NCBI GenBank assembly: GCA_037962975.1
Contig: CM075669.1
Span: 85,728,001 to 85,792,000 of the forward strand
Source: Clitoria ternatea
Taxonomy: Eukaryota; Streptophyta; Magnoliopsida; Fabales; Fabaceae
Direction: 5' to 3'
Length of the DNA stretch: 64,000 bases
The notes beneath the pieces are model-generated. The model did not search any database, had not been told where the DNA came from, and saw only the letters and a list, made by a program, of their open reading frames with translations. The position numbers were made by a program, and so were the translations under genes. Below are positions 31,899 to 42,445 of this stretch, in pieces; within the stretch, counting starts at the first letter, position 1; the number at the start of each line of letters is the position of its first letter.

Positions 31899-33445
31899 TG
31901 TTGTTCAAGTGGCCTCAATACTCAAGAGGGGGGGTGAATTGAGTTTTAAAACTTTTGGTTGGAATGCCTTTGAAATTGATTTTTATAACCAAGTTAATGA
32001 GAATATGCAAGTGAAATTAATAAGAGGATAATATGCAAAGCACAATAATGAGAAGTATTGCTGAAGCAATTTCACAAACACCTGGTGGGCAGTATTTGAA
32101 GAGTAACAAGTTAAGCAAGTTCAAGTGTGCTCTTCACAAACAATCAACAACAACAATCAATTAGCAAGCAGTATATGAAAGTAAGGAGTAAGGAAGAGAA
32201 GCTTGCAAACCGATATAACGAGTTCCACCCAATCCGGTGTACGTCTCGCCTCTAAGCAACCCACTTAGAGGATTTCACTATTGAAGATTTGAGATACAAG
32301 CTTTGAGCAATTGCAGCTTCCTAGTGTCCCACACTCAAGAACTCAATCCTCACAAGCAAAGGGCAACCCCACCCAATCTCACAATCTCTCAATACCCAAA
32401 GGTTGAACCCCAACCTTTGTGACCACTCAACCTAGAGTGAACAACCACTCAACCTAGAGTGAATAACTTGTGTTTGGTGTTTGTGTTTAGAATCAATACA
32501 CTCTCTCAATAGAGTAGATATACAAATGAAAAGCTCTCCCAAATTCTAACTCTCAAGATGAGAGGATATACAAATGTATTTCAAGATACAAGAAATAGGG
32601 CTTACAAGGCACAAAATAGAGTAAAGGATTTGTAGCTTCTTGGTTGTATCTTTGTGCTTGTGTTCCTCTTCAATTTATAGAGCCAAGATAGCTGTTGAGG
32701 AGTGCCCTAGTTCATCATAGCCATTGCACTTAGTGGAAGTTTGAAGAATAATGGAGACATGACCTGGTTTCCCACTTAAATCTGTTTTTCCACTAGCGTA
32801 ATCGATTATGCCTTCGCGTGGTAATCGATTAGCTTCAAGTCAGAGAGCAACTAATCGATTATTTCAATTCTTGTAATCGATTAGCATCAATACCTGATGC
32901 ATTTAATCTGTTTTCGTGGCATCCTAATCGATTAGCATGTCTTGCAATCGATTTCCTTAATTCCAGTGGCTTCCTAATCGATTGTGTGGCTTCCATAATC
33001 GATTATCCATCATACCTGATGCATTTAGTTCCATTTCTAATTGTTGTAATCGATTAGTCTCAAGTGTATAATCGATTACCTTAATTCCAGTGAGTACCTA
33101 ATCGATTGTTTAGCTTCCATAATCGATTATCCATCATACCTGATGCATTTAGTTCCATTTCTAATTGTTGTAATCGATTAGTCTCAAGTGTATAATCGAT
33201 TACCTTAATTCCAGTGAGTACCTAATCGATTGTTTAGCTTCCATAATCGATTAGCTTTCATCCTGATACAATTTCTTCCAAAACAGAAAGCTCCTAATCG
33301 ATTAGCATAGGTGACCTAATCGATTATCTTCGCTGTTACTCAGCACCTGATTCCATGTCTTTGTTTTTGCATAGGTTTCTTCAAGAGTGCTTGTCATTAT
33401 CAAAATCTTTGCACATCCTTGGACCTGTTAACATATTCAAACACA
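31899..33445 (-). repeat. 3' LTR of the copia element
   Basis: Begins TGTGTTTGAA and ends GAACAACA on the minus strand. It contains 18 TAATCGATTA-type words at 32799-33330 arranged as nine pairs, then a TATA box (TATAAAT, 32679-32673) 120 bp farther along in the direction of transcription. A block of about 113 bp inside the array is duplicated in tandem (about 32990-33240). Confidence 0.95.
32673..32679 (-). promoter_or_regulatory. TATA box of the copia LTR
   Basis: TATAAAT on the minus strand in the context CTCTATAAATTG, present in both LTRs. The nearest TAATCGATTA word lies 120 bp upstream. Confidence 0.65.
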
Positions 33446-33459
33446 TTCTCCCCCTTTTT
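33446..33459 (-). other. Polypurine tract of the copia element
   Basis: On the minus strand AAAAGGGGGAGAA directly precedes the first bases of the 3' LTR. Confidence 0.85.
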
Positions 33460-33974
33460 GATGATGACAACTATGTTCATCTCTTGAGGGTTGTTAGTTT
33501 AAATAATATGGACTTATCTCTAATTTTATCTTTTTGCAAAATCAACTCTGCTACATTTTCTCTTTTTCAAATAGCAGACGACCAATTTAAAAAATCAGAG
33601 TAATCAGCAGCAAATGTCTTATCTCCTTTTATCTCTTATCTATTATCTCTTATCTATTATCTCTTATCTATAACTCTCCCCCTATCAAAAGGAATTTAAT
33701 AAACAGATAATATTATCCAAATTTTAAACAAGAGATAAGCAAGATGTGAACACATATCAGAGCATCTAACACATAAGAACAAGATATGAACACATGATGT
33801 TCTTCTCCCCCTTTGTAATCATCAAAAATAATATGAGTAATGAAAGAGAGATAGTATGAACTGAAACGAGATAATTTTATTGATGTGAAAATGGGAAATA
33901 CATAAAGCAAAATGATTCATGATTCAAAAGAGCAATAACAAAAGCACAACTAAACAAAAGCATAACTAAGGATC
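33460..33974 (-). other. 3' untranslated region between third ORF and polypurine tract
   Basis: AT-rich, with short repeats of TTATCTATTATCTC near 33620-33670. A second CCCC/TTTT purine-type tract occurs near 33676 and another near 33806 on the minus strand. No gene seen. Confidence 0.6.
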
Positions 33975-35102
33975 TTAATTATCCGGGTTGAAGAAGCGAA
34001 TTTCTACAATTTGGTGAGCCAGTTCTTCATATCGCTGCTGCATCATCTCAAAATGTTGCTGCTCGGTCATTGAAAACTCTTGAAGGGAGTTTTCAAGGCG
34101 ATCGAAGCGGCGGTCAAGATGGGAATAAAGAGATGCAAATGGGTCAGCTTGGGGTGCAAATGAAGAGGCTGATGGTGCAGCTTGTGGTTGAGGTAGAGGA
34201 GGAGGAACAGCAGGTTCAGCAAAGGGATTGGCACCATGTTCTCGATCACTCCTGAGAATCCACATTCCAGCAATGCAGACCATGCCCATTTTGTTGAGGT
34301 GGGAAGTGCCAATGCAGGCTCTTGGGGGCACTTTCTCAGAGAGTTCCCCTGCCAAATCAACTCCACAGAATTTGAAGATTTTGGTGAGGAGGATACCATA
34401 GGGGAGCTTTTGCTGATCCTTCGCATGGCGCATATGAAACTTGATCAACTGAACCCAGTTGATCTCCTTGTGGTTCAGCATTGCCCACATTAGGAGGACA
34501 TCATCCTCTTCAACCAGAGCATAGTTCCCACCACGGGGAACAATCATCTTGACCAAGAAAAAGTGGAGCAGGCGGTTGTTCATGGTCAAGTGGCCTACCA
34601 GCTTGTGGTTGCTCATAGGAGGATCCGGTTTCCACAAAGAGCGGCGGGCAGTGATGGGATTAAAACCCCATTCATCCTCAGGTTCGCCTCCATCAAAGTC
34701 AGCGTTGTTGAGAGGCAGTTTGGAAATTTCCGCAAATTGGGCATTTGATAGTTTGATGGTTGTGTTCTTTACCTTGGATTCAACCATCCCATTCACAAGG
34801 CGGAGGTTACAGTAGAATACCCTCATGAGTTCAGGATAGTATTCTTCTTCTTTGAGGGAGAGGAAAGGGAAGAGGTTGTAGTGGTGGAGGCTTTGGGTGA
34901 AGGTTAGGCTTGGGTTGTCAAAGGTGTCGGCAATGGTGTAGTGAGGGGTCATAATCTCATTTTCAGAAAAGTTCTTCATGAAGTTTTGAAGTTCTCTAGG
35001 AGAAGAGAAGAACCTTGAGAAGTCAAGGGGGTTATGGGCTTGAGCAGCAGAGGACCTAGCTCTCTTGACATTTCTAGAGGTAGACATGGTTGGAAAAGGC
35101 AA
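33975..35102 (-). CDS. Third ORF of the copia element, plant transposon-protein-like
   Basis: A 375-residue open frame in the same sense as pol. The N-terminus is basic (NVKRAR at 11-16, possibly nuclear targeting). Residues about 85-260 (YYPELMRVFYCNL, KLSNAQFAEISKLP, an HFFLVKMIVPRGG region) resemble the domain Pfam calls putative plant transposon protein (Transposase_32 type), recognised from memory. A Pro/Ala-rich linker near 300-325 precedes a Gln/Glu-rich helical tail likely to form a coiled coil. There is no signal peptide or membrane segment, so it does not look like an env-type protein. It lies in the place where SIRE-type elements carry their extra ORF and has its own TATA box about 92 bp upstream. 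Its function is unknown. Confidence 0.8.
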   Translation of the reverse strand: MPFPTMSTSRNVKRARSSAAQAHNPLDFSRFFSSPRELQNFMKNFSENEIMTPHYTIADTFDNPSLTFTQSLHHYNLFPFLSLKEEEYYPELMRVFYCNLRLVNGMVESKVKNTTIKLSNAQFAEISKLPLNNADFDGGEPEDEWGFNPITARRSLWKPDPPMSNHKLVGHLTMNNRLLHFFLVKMIVPRGGNYALVEEDDVLLMWAMLNHKEINWVQLIKFHMRHAKDQQKLPYGILLTKIFKFCGVDLAGELSEKVPPRACIGTSHLNKMGMVCIAGMWILRSDREHGANPFAEPAVPPPLPQPQAAPSASSFAPQADPFASLYSHLDRRFDRLENSLQEFSMTEQQHFEMMQQRYEELAHQIVEIRFFNPDN

Positions 35103-35192
35103 AGAGGAAGATGAAGAGAGATGAGTGGTAGAGAGTTTTGGAGAGGTTTGAGAGGAAGGAGGTAGTGTGAGATGAGAAGATGAAGGAAGGGG

Positions 35193-35200
35193 TATTTATA
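35193..35200 (-). promoter_or_regulatory. Candidate internal promoter, TATA box for the third ORF
   Basis: TATAAATA on the minus strand in the context CCTATAAATACCCC lies about 92 bp before the ATG at 35102. The nearest TAATCGATTA word is 120 bp upstream, the same spacing as in the LTR promoter. Confidence 0.55.
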
Positions 35201-35319
35201 GGTGAGAATTAGGTTTAGGAAGGAGGAAAGAGAGTTTAGAAAGGAGTGAAGTGAGTTAAGAGAGGGAGTGGTTCGAGTGTGCCTAGGAAATTGCAGTTTT
35301 GACTCTTCAGAACGCGTGC

Positions 35320-35651
35320 TAATCGATTACGAGACAGGTGGTAATCGATTAGATCATTGTTTCTGGGGAATTTCAAACGTTTCATACAGGGGGTAATCGA
35401 TTAGAGGCTTAGGGTAATCGATTAGTTTAGAAACAGAATCGTCCTAATCGATTGGAGCAATGTGGTAATCGATTATGAAGAAGAGGAAACGTTTTAAACC
35501 TGAAACAGAAGCTTTGTAATCGATTGTGGATCAATGATAATCGATTATCTTAGAAACAGAATCATTGTAATCGATTAGGGGATGGGACTAATCGATTATG
35601 AAGGAAACAGAAACATAGTAATCGATTGTGAGCAGTCATGTAATCGATTAT
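35320..35651 (-). repeat. Internal array of twelve TAATCGATTA words in six pairs
   Basis: Twelve copies of TAATCGATTA or TAATCGATTG lie between the pol stop and the third ORF. All fall into pairs with start-to-start distance 21-22 bp. The sequence between pairs is not obviously related to the LTR array. Confidence 0.85.
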
Positions 35652-35759
35652 AGAATCAAAAACTTCAAGTTTTTTATACAGCAAAGTTCCAAACATGAAA
35701 TGTAACATATACCATTCATCATGCCATACATCAAAGTTCTTATCAAAATATTCCATCAT

Positions 35760-38700
35760 TCAAACACAATTTGACATATCAAGAATGCCTAACTCTCTTC
35801 TAATGTGAATGAATTGTTCTCTAGCCAAGGGTTTTGTGAAGATATCAGCTAGTTGCCTAGAAGTTTCAACATGTTCAAGTACACAATCCCCTTTTAACAC
35901 ATGATCTCTAATAAAGTGATGTCTAATCTCAATGTGCTTGGTTCTAGAGTGCATAACTGGATTCTTTGAGATGTTAATGGCACTAGTATTATCACATTTG
36001 ATGGGTACTTTGTTTAAGACAATGCCAAAATCAAGAAGTTGTTGTCTCATCCAAAGAATTTGAGCACAACAACTACCGGCGGCTACATATTCTACCTCAG
36101 CCGTCGATAATGCAACACTTGCTTGCTTCTTGCTATGCCAAGAAACAAGGGAGCTACCAAGTAAATGACATGTGCCACTAGTACTTTTTCTATCAAGTTT
36201 GTAGCCAGCAAAGTCAGAGTCGGAATATCCTAGAAGATTACATTCAACGCCTTTGGGATACCACAAACCAACATTTTGAGTACCCACAAGATATTTCAAA
36301 ATTCTTTTTACGGCAGTTAAATGTGATTCTTTAGGACATGCTTGATATCTAGCACACATGCATACCGCAAACATAATATCGGGCCTACTAGCAGTCAAAT
36401 ATAGTAAGGATCCAATCATACCTCGATATTTGGTGATTTCGATGTCCTTACCCTTTTCATCTTTGTCTAGATAGCAGGATGTGCTCATGGGTGTAGCTAT
36501 CTCGTTTGCCTTATCCATTCCAAACCTTTTAAGTAGTTCCTTACAGTACTTAGTTTGGCTAATGAATGTTCCCTCATTTGCTTGTTTTATTTGCAATCCA
36601 AGGAAGAAGGTGAGTTCTCCCATCAAGGACATTTCAAATTCATTCTGCATGATCTTGGCAAACTCTTGACAAAGATTCTCATTAGTAGCACCAAATATTA
36701 TGTCATCAACATAGATTTGTACCAAAAGAATGTCATTATTTTTGCGTTTTATAAACAATGTAGTATCAACCTTTCCTCTTTCAAAATTGTGTTCTAAAAG
36801 GAATTTGCTTAGTCTTTCATACCAAGCTCTTGGAGCTTGTTTCAAACCATATAAAGCTTTTCTCAATTTGAAGACATGGTTTGGAAATTTGTGATTTTCA
36901 AAGCCGGGAGGTTGATCTACATAAACTTCTTCTTGAATGAAGCCGTTTAAAAACGCACTTTTGACATCCATTTGATAAAGTTTGAAATCCATACAGCATG
37001 CAAAAGCTAGCAATAACCTAATGGCTTCTAACCTAGCTACGGGTGCATACGTTTCTTCATAATCTATTCCTTCTTCTTGATTGTATCCCTTTGCAACTAG
37101 TCTAGCTTTGTTTCTTGTTATTATGCCATTTTCATCTAACTTATTCCTAAAAACCCATTTGGTGCCTATTATTAGATGGTCATTGGGTCTTGGCACAAGT
37201 TCCCAAACTTCGTTTCTTTCAAATTGGTTTAACTCTTCTTGCATGGCCAACATCCAATGCTCATCAATAATGGCTTCATCAATGTTTTTGGGTTCAATTT
37301 GGGATACAAAAGCCAAGTGATTGCATGCATTTCTAATGGCGTTTCGAGTACTTACCCCTTTGGTTATTTCTCCAATGATTTTGTCCAAGGGATGATCCTT
37401 CAAGGTTACCCAATCTTGTTGTCTCTCAATTTGTGTTGCACCTCCGTCATTGTTGACTTCTTCTTCTTTGTCTTCCAAGTTCATTTCTTGGAAAGTACCT
37501 ACAAGATCATCAACATCTTCCTTTCTCGGAGGGTTATGGCTATTTTCATCAAACTTAACATGAATAGATTCTTCGATGGTATTTGTTCGTTTATTGAAAA
37601 TTCTATAAGATTTACTTGATTGTGAATATCCTAGGAATATTGCCTCATCAGATTTTGCATCAAACTTTCCTAGATTATCCTTTCCATTGTTGAGCACAAA
37701 ACATTTACATCCAAAAATATGAAAATATGAAATGTTGGGTTTTCTACCTTTGTAAAGCTCATAGGGGGTTTTCTTTAAAATAGGCCTTATCAAACATCTA
37801 TTCATAACATAACATGCGGTGTTTACCGCATCGGCCCAAAAATGTTTTGCAATATTGTTTTCATTTAGCATGGTTCTAGCAAGCTCCACTAAAGATCTAT
37901 TTTTCCTTTCAACCACTCCATTTTGTTGTGGAGTTCTAGGAGCTGAAAAGTTGTGATTAATACCATGTTTTTCGCAAAACTTTTCGAAAGATTGATTTTC
38001 AAACTCTCCCCCATGATCGGTTCTAATGGATGCAATTTTTGAGTTTTGCTCATTTTGGATAATCTTTGCAAGTTTCTTGAATGCATGATATGCTTCATTT
38101 TTATGAGTAAGAAACAATGTCCATGTATATCTTGAATAGTCATCTACTATAACTAGACCATAGTAATTTCCTCCAAAGCTTTTGATTTTGGATGGTCCAA
38201 ATAGATCCATGTGCAAAAGTTGTAAAGGCCTTTGAGTAGAAATAATGTTTTTGGATTGAAAAGATGCCTTTACTTGTTTTCCCTTTTGACATGCATCACA
38301 AAATCTATTTTCAAATTTAAGCTTTGGTAAACCAATTACTAAATCTTTAGAAACAAGTTTGTTTAAGTGGTCTACATGTATATGAGCTATTCTTCTATGC
38401 CATAGCCAAGTTTCATCCTCTTTAGAAATGAAGCATTGTTCATCATTTGTAGACAAACTATCCACGTCTATCATGTAAATGTTATCAATTCTTTTTCCAA
38501 CAAATTTGACCTCTTTATTTAGCTTATTCTCAATTATGCAACAATTGGATTCAAATAAGACTCTATATCCTTTGTCACATAATTGACTTATGCTAAGTAG
38601 ATTATGCTTGAGGCCTTCAACATACAATACGTCATTTATGGATGTGGAAGAATTCTTACCAATATTTCCAATGCCTAGGATTCTTCCTTTAGTGTTGTCT

Positions 38701-38822
38701 CCATAGGTGACACTTCCTTTTCGTTTGGGAGTGAATGATGTAAATTTTCTTATGTCTCCCGTCATATGCTTTGAACACCCACTATCCAAGTACCAATGGG
38801 TGTTGCTTGCCTTGAAGCATAC
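35760..38822 (-). CDS. Copia pol polyprotein: protease, integrase, reverse transcriptase, RNase H
   Basis: Open from 38822 (just after a TAG) to the stop at 35760, about 1020 codons. Numbering from the Leu before DSGC: protease [11 protein letters not shown] at 2-12; integrase HHCC zinc region near 130-170; catalytic core with D195 (MDLFGP), D258 (RTDHGGEF) and E294 (VVERKNR), a D-D-35-E spacing; reverse transcriptase from about 540 with [20 protein letters not shown] and YVDD at 693-696; RNase H with a DSDFAG motif and the C-terminal ADIFTKPL tail. All key residues are present, so it is probably active. The frame is +1 relative to gag and lacks its own good ATG near the start, so it must be made by frameshifting or splicing. 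Confidence 0.93.
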   Translation of the reverse strand, partial: VCFKASNTHWYLDSGCSKHMTGDIRKFTSFTPKRKGSVTYGDNTKGRILGIGNIGKNSSTSINDVLYVEGLKHNLLSISQLCDKGYRVLFESNCCIIENKLNKEVKFVGKRIDNIYMIDVDSLSTNDEQCFISKEDETWLWHRRIAHIHVDHLNKLVSKDLVIGLPKLKFENRFCDACQKGKQVKASFQSKNIISTQRPLQLLHMDLFGPSKIKSFGGNYYGLVIVDDYSRYTWTLFLTHKNEAYHAFKKLAKIIQNEQNSKIASIRTDHGGEFENQSFEKFCEKHGINHNFSAPRTPQQNGVVERKNRSLVELARTMLNENNIAKHFWADAVNTACYVMNRCLIRPILKKTPYELYKGRKPNISYFHIFGCKCFVLNNGKDNLGKFDAKSDEAIFLGYSQSSKSYRIFNKRTNTIEESIHVKFDENSHNPPRKEDVDDLVGTFQEMNLEDKEEEVNNDGGATQIERQQDWVTLKDHPLDKIIGEITKGVSTRNAIRNACNHLAFVSQIEPKNIDEAIIDEHWMLAMQEELNQFERNEVWELVPRPNDHLIIGTKWVFRNKLDENGIITRNKARLVAKGYNQEEGIDYEETYAPVARLEAIRLLLAFACCMDFKLYQMDVKSAFLNGFIQEEVYVDQPPGFENHKFPNHVFKLRKALYGLKQAPRAWYERLSKFLLEHNFERGKVDTTLFIKRKNNDILLVQIYVDDIIFGATNENLCQEFAKIMQNEFEMSLMGELTFFLGLQIKQANEGTFISQTKYCKELLKRFGMDKANEIATPMSTSCYLDKDEKGKDIEITKYRGMIGSLLYLTASRPDIMFAVCMCARYQACPKESHLTAVKRILKYLVGTQNVGLWYPKGVECNLLGYSDSDFAGYKLDRKSTSGTCHLLGSSLVSWHSKKQASVALSTAEVEYVAAGSCCAQILWMRQQLLDFGIVLNKVPIKCDNTSAINISKNPVMHSRTKHIEIRHHFIRDHVLKGDCVLEHVETSRQLADIFTKPLAREQFIHIRRELGILDMSNCV

Positions 38823-38835
38823 CTATAAAACAACA

Positions 38836-40509
38836 TCAGTTTAGAGAACTAGGTACCCATTTTATGTTGGGTCCTTTAAGGTTAGTTTGTGGTAATGTCC
38901 CTTTGGGAACCCACACCTTTCTTAAGACCTTTGGTCCTAGTTTCCTAACACTACACTTATAAGCGCTATGTCCTTTGGAACCACAGTGATTGCATTTCAT
39001 AAAAGGTGAGGAGGATTTGCTTGGTGGTGCAAAGAAGTTTTTATAGTGCTTCTCCATTTTATGATTACTGTGTTCTTGGTCATATCCTAAACCGGTTTTA
39101 CTAAACATGCATTTTTGTTGCCCAAGTAGGATATTCAAATTATCTCTTCCATTAGTGAACTTCTCTAGTGTCCTATTTAGGTCTTCAACCTTGGTCTCTA
39201 ACACAATGCACCTCTTTGCAAAATCACATGGTTTGCTATTGGAACATGTTTGAGCGTTTTTCAATTCTTCCTTTAAGCATTCATTCTCGTTGCAAATCTC
39301 CATAAGGTGCATCTCTAGAGTGTCACTAGTTTTTCTAGATACCTTAAGTCTATTGGAGACTTTTGTAAATTTATCATACAATTCCTCTAGAGCATCAAGT
39401 AATTCATCCTTATCTAAGTCATGGAAATTTACCTCATCATCTTCTTCATGGTGATTGGCCATGAGGCAAAGGTTTGCTTCTTCATTCTCTGAGTCATCCG
39501 AGCTGCTTACCTCATTTTCATCCCATGCTATATATGCTCTCCTTCTTCCTCTTTTCTCTTTTCCCTTCTTCTTAAGATTTGGGCAATCTGCTTTGAAGTG
39601 CCCTTCCTTGCCACATTCAAAACAATTGGGTGAGGAAGAATTTTCTTTAGTGATAGGTTTCTTACCTGGGTTTTTGAAGCTTCTTTGAAGGCGTTTGCCT
39701 TTCATGAATTTCCCGAAGCGTTTCACAAATAGTCCGAATTCTTCTTCTTCATCAAATTCACTTCCGGATTCTTCTTCTTTATTTGTGGAAGTAGCCTTGA
39801 GAGTGAGACCCTTTTTCTTGGAAGATTTTTCTTCCTCTTCCGCCATCTTTAATTCTTTCAGCTCTTGTTCCTGTTCCTGCAACTTACCAAATAGTGTGGC
39901 AAGAGACATTTCGTTTATGCTAGGAGATTGTTTGATGGCGGTAACTAGCGGTTGCCATTCTCTGTTAAGACTTTTCAACACTTTATGAATGAGCTCTTTG
40001 TTAGTGTAAGTCTTTCCAAGTGTAATGAGTTGATTAATGATGAGAGTGAACCTTTTTTGCATATCAACAATTGATTCATGAGAGTTTAATCTAAAGCACT
40101 CATATTGACTAGTAAGAGTACTAATTTTGGAGTCCTTTACATCATTAGTACCTTCGTGAGTTACTTGTAGAGTATCCCACATTTCCTTAGCAGTTTGGCA
40201 TGTCATTATTCTAAAAAATTCATCTTGACCTAAAGCCATAGTAATTAGATTTTTGGCTTTGTAGCCATATTGAACTTTCTTTTCTTCCTCACTTGTCCAT
40301 TCATCTATAGGTTTCTCAACATTTTTACTATCTATAGTATGCATTGGTATATAAGGACCATTTTCAATGGCATTCCATATTCTCAAGTCAATTGATTGAA
40401 TGAAGATTTTCATTCTTTCTTTCCAAAACGCATACCCTTCCCCATTGAAAGCGGGAGGTCTGTTTATCGCACCACCCTCGGGAAAAACATTTTGAGAACT
40501 TGAGGCCAT
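38836..40509 (-). CDS. Copia gag, with two zinc knuckles
   Basis: A 557-residue frame from ATG 40509, about 43 bp after the primer site. The N-terminus (PAFNGEGYAFWKERMKIF) and the following UBN2-type gag helices fill residues about 15-220. A first zinc knuckle, CFECGKEGHFKADC, is near 297-310, followed by an acidic stretch, a coiled-coil segment and a second knuckle, CNHCGSKGHSAYKC, near 503-516. The two-knuckle plan with the acidic ANLCLMA region is typical of Maximus/SIRE gag. The frame stops in TGA at 38836, 14 bp before pol opens in another frame. Confidence 0.93.
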   Translation of the reverse strand: MASSSQNVFPEGGAINRPPAFNGEGYAFWKERMKIFIQSIDLRIWNAIENGPYIPMHTIDSKNVEKPIDEWTSEEEKKVQYGYKAKNLITMALGQDEFFRIMTCQTAKEMWDTLQVTHEGTNDVKDSKISTLTSQYECFRLNSHESIVDMQKRFTLIINQLITLGKTYTNKELIHKVLKSLNREWQPLVTAIKQSPSINEMSLATLFGKLQEQEQELKELKMAEEEEKSSKKKGLTLKATSTNKEEESGSEFDEEEEFGLFVKRFGKFMKGKRLQRSFKNPGKKPITKENSSSPNCFECGKEGHFKADCPNLKKKGKEKRGRRRAYIAWDENEVSSSDDSENEEANLCLMANHHEEDDEVNFHDLDKDELLDALEELYDKFTKVSNRLKVSRKTSDTLEMHLMEICNENECLKEELKNAQTCSNSKPCDFAKRCIVLETKVEDLNRTLEKFTNGRDNLNILLGQQKCMFSKTGLGYDQEHSNHKMEKHYKNFFAPPSKSSSPFMKCNHCGSKGHSAYKCSVRKLGPKVLRKVWVPKGTLPQTNLKGPNIKWVPSSLN

Positions 40510-40551
40510 TTAGTCTCTTGAAGCTGTTAAGCTTGATCTACCAAGAGTCAA

Positions 40552-40563
40552 GCTCTGATACCA
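40552..40563 (-). other. Primer binding site, initiator tRNA-Met
   Basis: TGGTATCAGAGC on the minus strand, two bases after the 5' LTR end, is the standard initiator-Met site of plant copia elements. Confidence 0.95.
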
Positions 40564-40565
40564 CT

Positions 40566-42112
40566 TGTTGTTCAAGTGGCCTCAATACTCAAGAGGGGGG
40601 GTGAATTGAGTTTTAAAACTTTTGGTTGGAATGCCTTTGAAATTGATTTTTATAACCAAGTTAATGAGAATATGCAAGTGAAATTAATAAGAGGATAATA
40701 TGCAAAGCACAATAATGAGAAGTATTGCTGAAGCAATTTCACAAACACCTGGTGGGCAGTATTTGAAGAGTAACAAGTTAAGCAAGTTTAAGTGTGCTCT
40801 TCACAAACAATCAACAACAACAATCAATTAGCAAGCAGTATATGAAAGTAAGGAGTAAGGAAGAGAAGCTTGCAAACCGATATAACGAGTTCCACCCAAT
40901 CCGGTGTACGTCTCGCCTCTAAGCAACCCACTTAGAGGATTTCACTATTGAAGATTTGAGATACAAGCTTTGAGCAATTATAGCTTCCTAGTGTCCCACA
41001 CTCAAGAACTCAATCCTCACAAGCAAAGGGCAACCCCACCCAATCTCACAATCTCTCAATACCCAAAGGTTGAACCCCAACCTTTGTGACCACTCAACCT
41101 AGAGTGAACAACCACTCAACCTAGAGTGAATAACTTGTGTTTGGTGTTTGTGTTTACAATCAATACACTCTCTCAATAGAGTAGATATACAAATGAAAAG
41201 CTCTCCCAAATTCTAACTCTCAAGATGAGAGGATATACAAATGTATTTCAAGATACAAGAAATAGGGCTTACAAGGCACAAAATAGAGTAAAGGATTTGT
41301 AGCTTCTTGGTTGTATCTTTGTGCTTGTGTTCCTCTTCAATTTATAGAGCCAAGATAGCTGTTGAGGAGTGCCCTAGTTTATCATAGCCGTTGCACTTAG
41401 TGGAAGTTTGAAGAATAATGGAGACATGACCTGGTTTCCCACTTAAATCTGTTTTTCCACTAGCGTAATCGATTATGCCTTCGCGTGGTAATCGATTAGC
41501 TTCAAGTCAGAGAGTAACTAATCGACTATTTCAATTCTTGTAATCGATTAGCATCAATACCTGATGCATTTAATCTGTTTTCGCAGCATCCTAATCGATT
41601 AGCATGTCTTGCAATCGATTTCCTTAATTCCAGTGGCTTCCTAATCGATTGTGTGGCTTCCATAATCGATTATCCATCATACCTGATGCATTTAGTTCCA
41701 TTTCTAATTGTTGTAATCGATTAGTCTCAAGTGTATAATCGATTACCTTAATTCCAGTGAGTACCTAATCGATTGTTTAGCTTCCATAATCGATTATCCA
41801 TCATACCTGATGCATTTAGTTCCATTTCTAATTGTTGTAATCGATTAGTCTCAAGTGTATAATCGATTACCTTAATTCCAGTGAGTACTTAATCGATTGT
41901 TTAGCTTCCATAATCGATTAGCTTTCATCCTGATGCAATTTCTTCCAAAACAGAAAGCTCCTAATCGATTAGCATAGGTGACCTAATCGATTATCTTCGC
42001 TGTTACTCAGCACCTGATTCCATGTCTTTGTTTTTGCATAGGTTTCTTCAAGAGTGCTTGTCATTATCAAAATCTTTGCACATCCTTGGACCTGTTAACA
42101 TATTCAAACACA
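40566..42112 (-). repeat. 5' LTR of the copia element
   Basis: 1547 bp, matching 31899-33445 with about a dozen substitutions by eye. One of them turns a TAATCGATTA word into TAATCGACTA near 41520. It carries the same nine pairs of words and the same TATA position. Confidence 0.95.
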
Positions 42113-42164
42113 AATGGTACCCAACACACATTAAAACTCATGGATTTTTACCAAGACAGGACCA

Positions 42165-42445
42165 TGAATCGATTCAAGCCTAGAGTGAATCGATTCATAC
42201 GTGATTCAGGCCTAAAATAGTGAAAACAGAGAGCCTTGAATCGATTCGACCCCGTGTGAATCGATTCAGGCCTTGAGGAATTAGAGGAACAGTGAATCCA
42301 GGGAGTCTTGAATCGATTCAGGGCTTAGTGTGAATCGATTCAAGCCCTTCCAGAATCATTTGAATCGATTCAAGGAGTCATTTGAATCTATTCGAGCTAA
42401 TCCAGGGACCTTTGAATCGATTCATATGTCTTGTGAATCAATTCA
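42165..42445. repeat. Five pairs of TGAATCGATTCA words in the solo LTR
   Basis: Ten copies or variants of TGAATCGATTCA lie in the right part of the first solo LTR. Paired copies are 20-22 bp apart. The homologous block of the second solo LTR (53727-53860) uses TAATCGATTA instead. Confidence 0.8.

Larger units (their letters stand above)
31899..42112 (-). mobile_element. Intact Ty1/copia element, Maximus/SIRE-like, with a third ORF
   Basis: Two LTRs of exactly 1547 bp (31899-33445 and 40566-42112) are flanked by AATGG at 31894-31898 and 42113-42117. On the minus strand the order is 5' LTR, initiator-Met primer site (40563-40552), gag, pol, a spacer with a palindrome array and TATA box, a third ORF, polypurine tract (33459-33446), 3' LTR. 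gag and pol each have an uninterrupted frame. By eye the LTRs differ at about a dozen sites (under 1%), so it is fairly young. Gag style and the extra downstream ORF suggest the Maximus/SIRE lineage. Confidence 0.95.
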
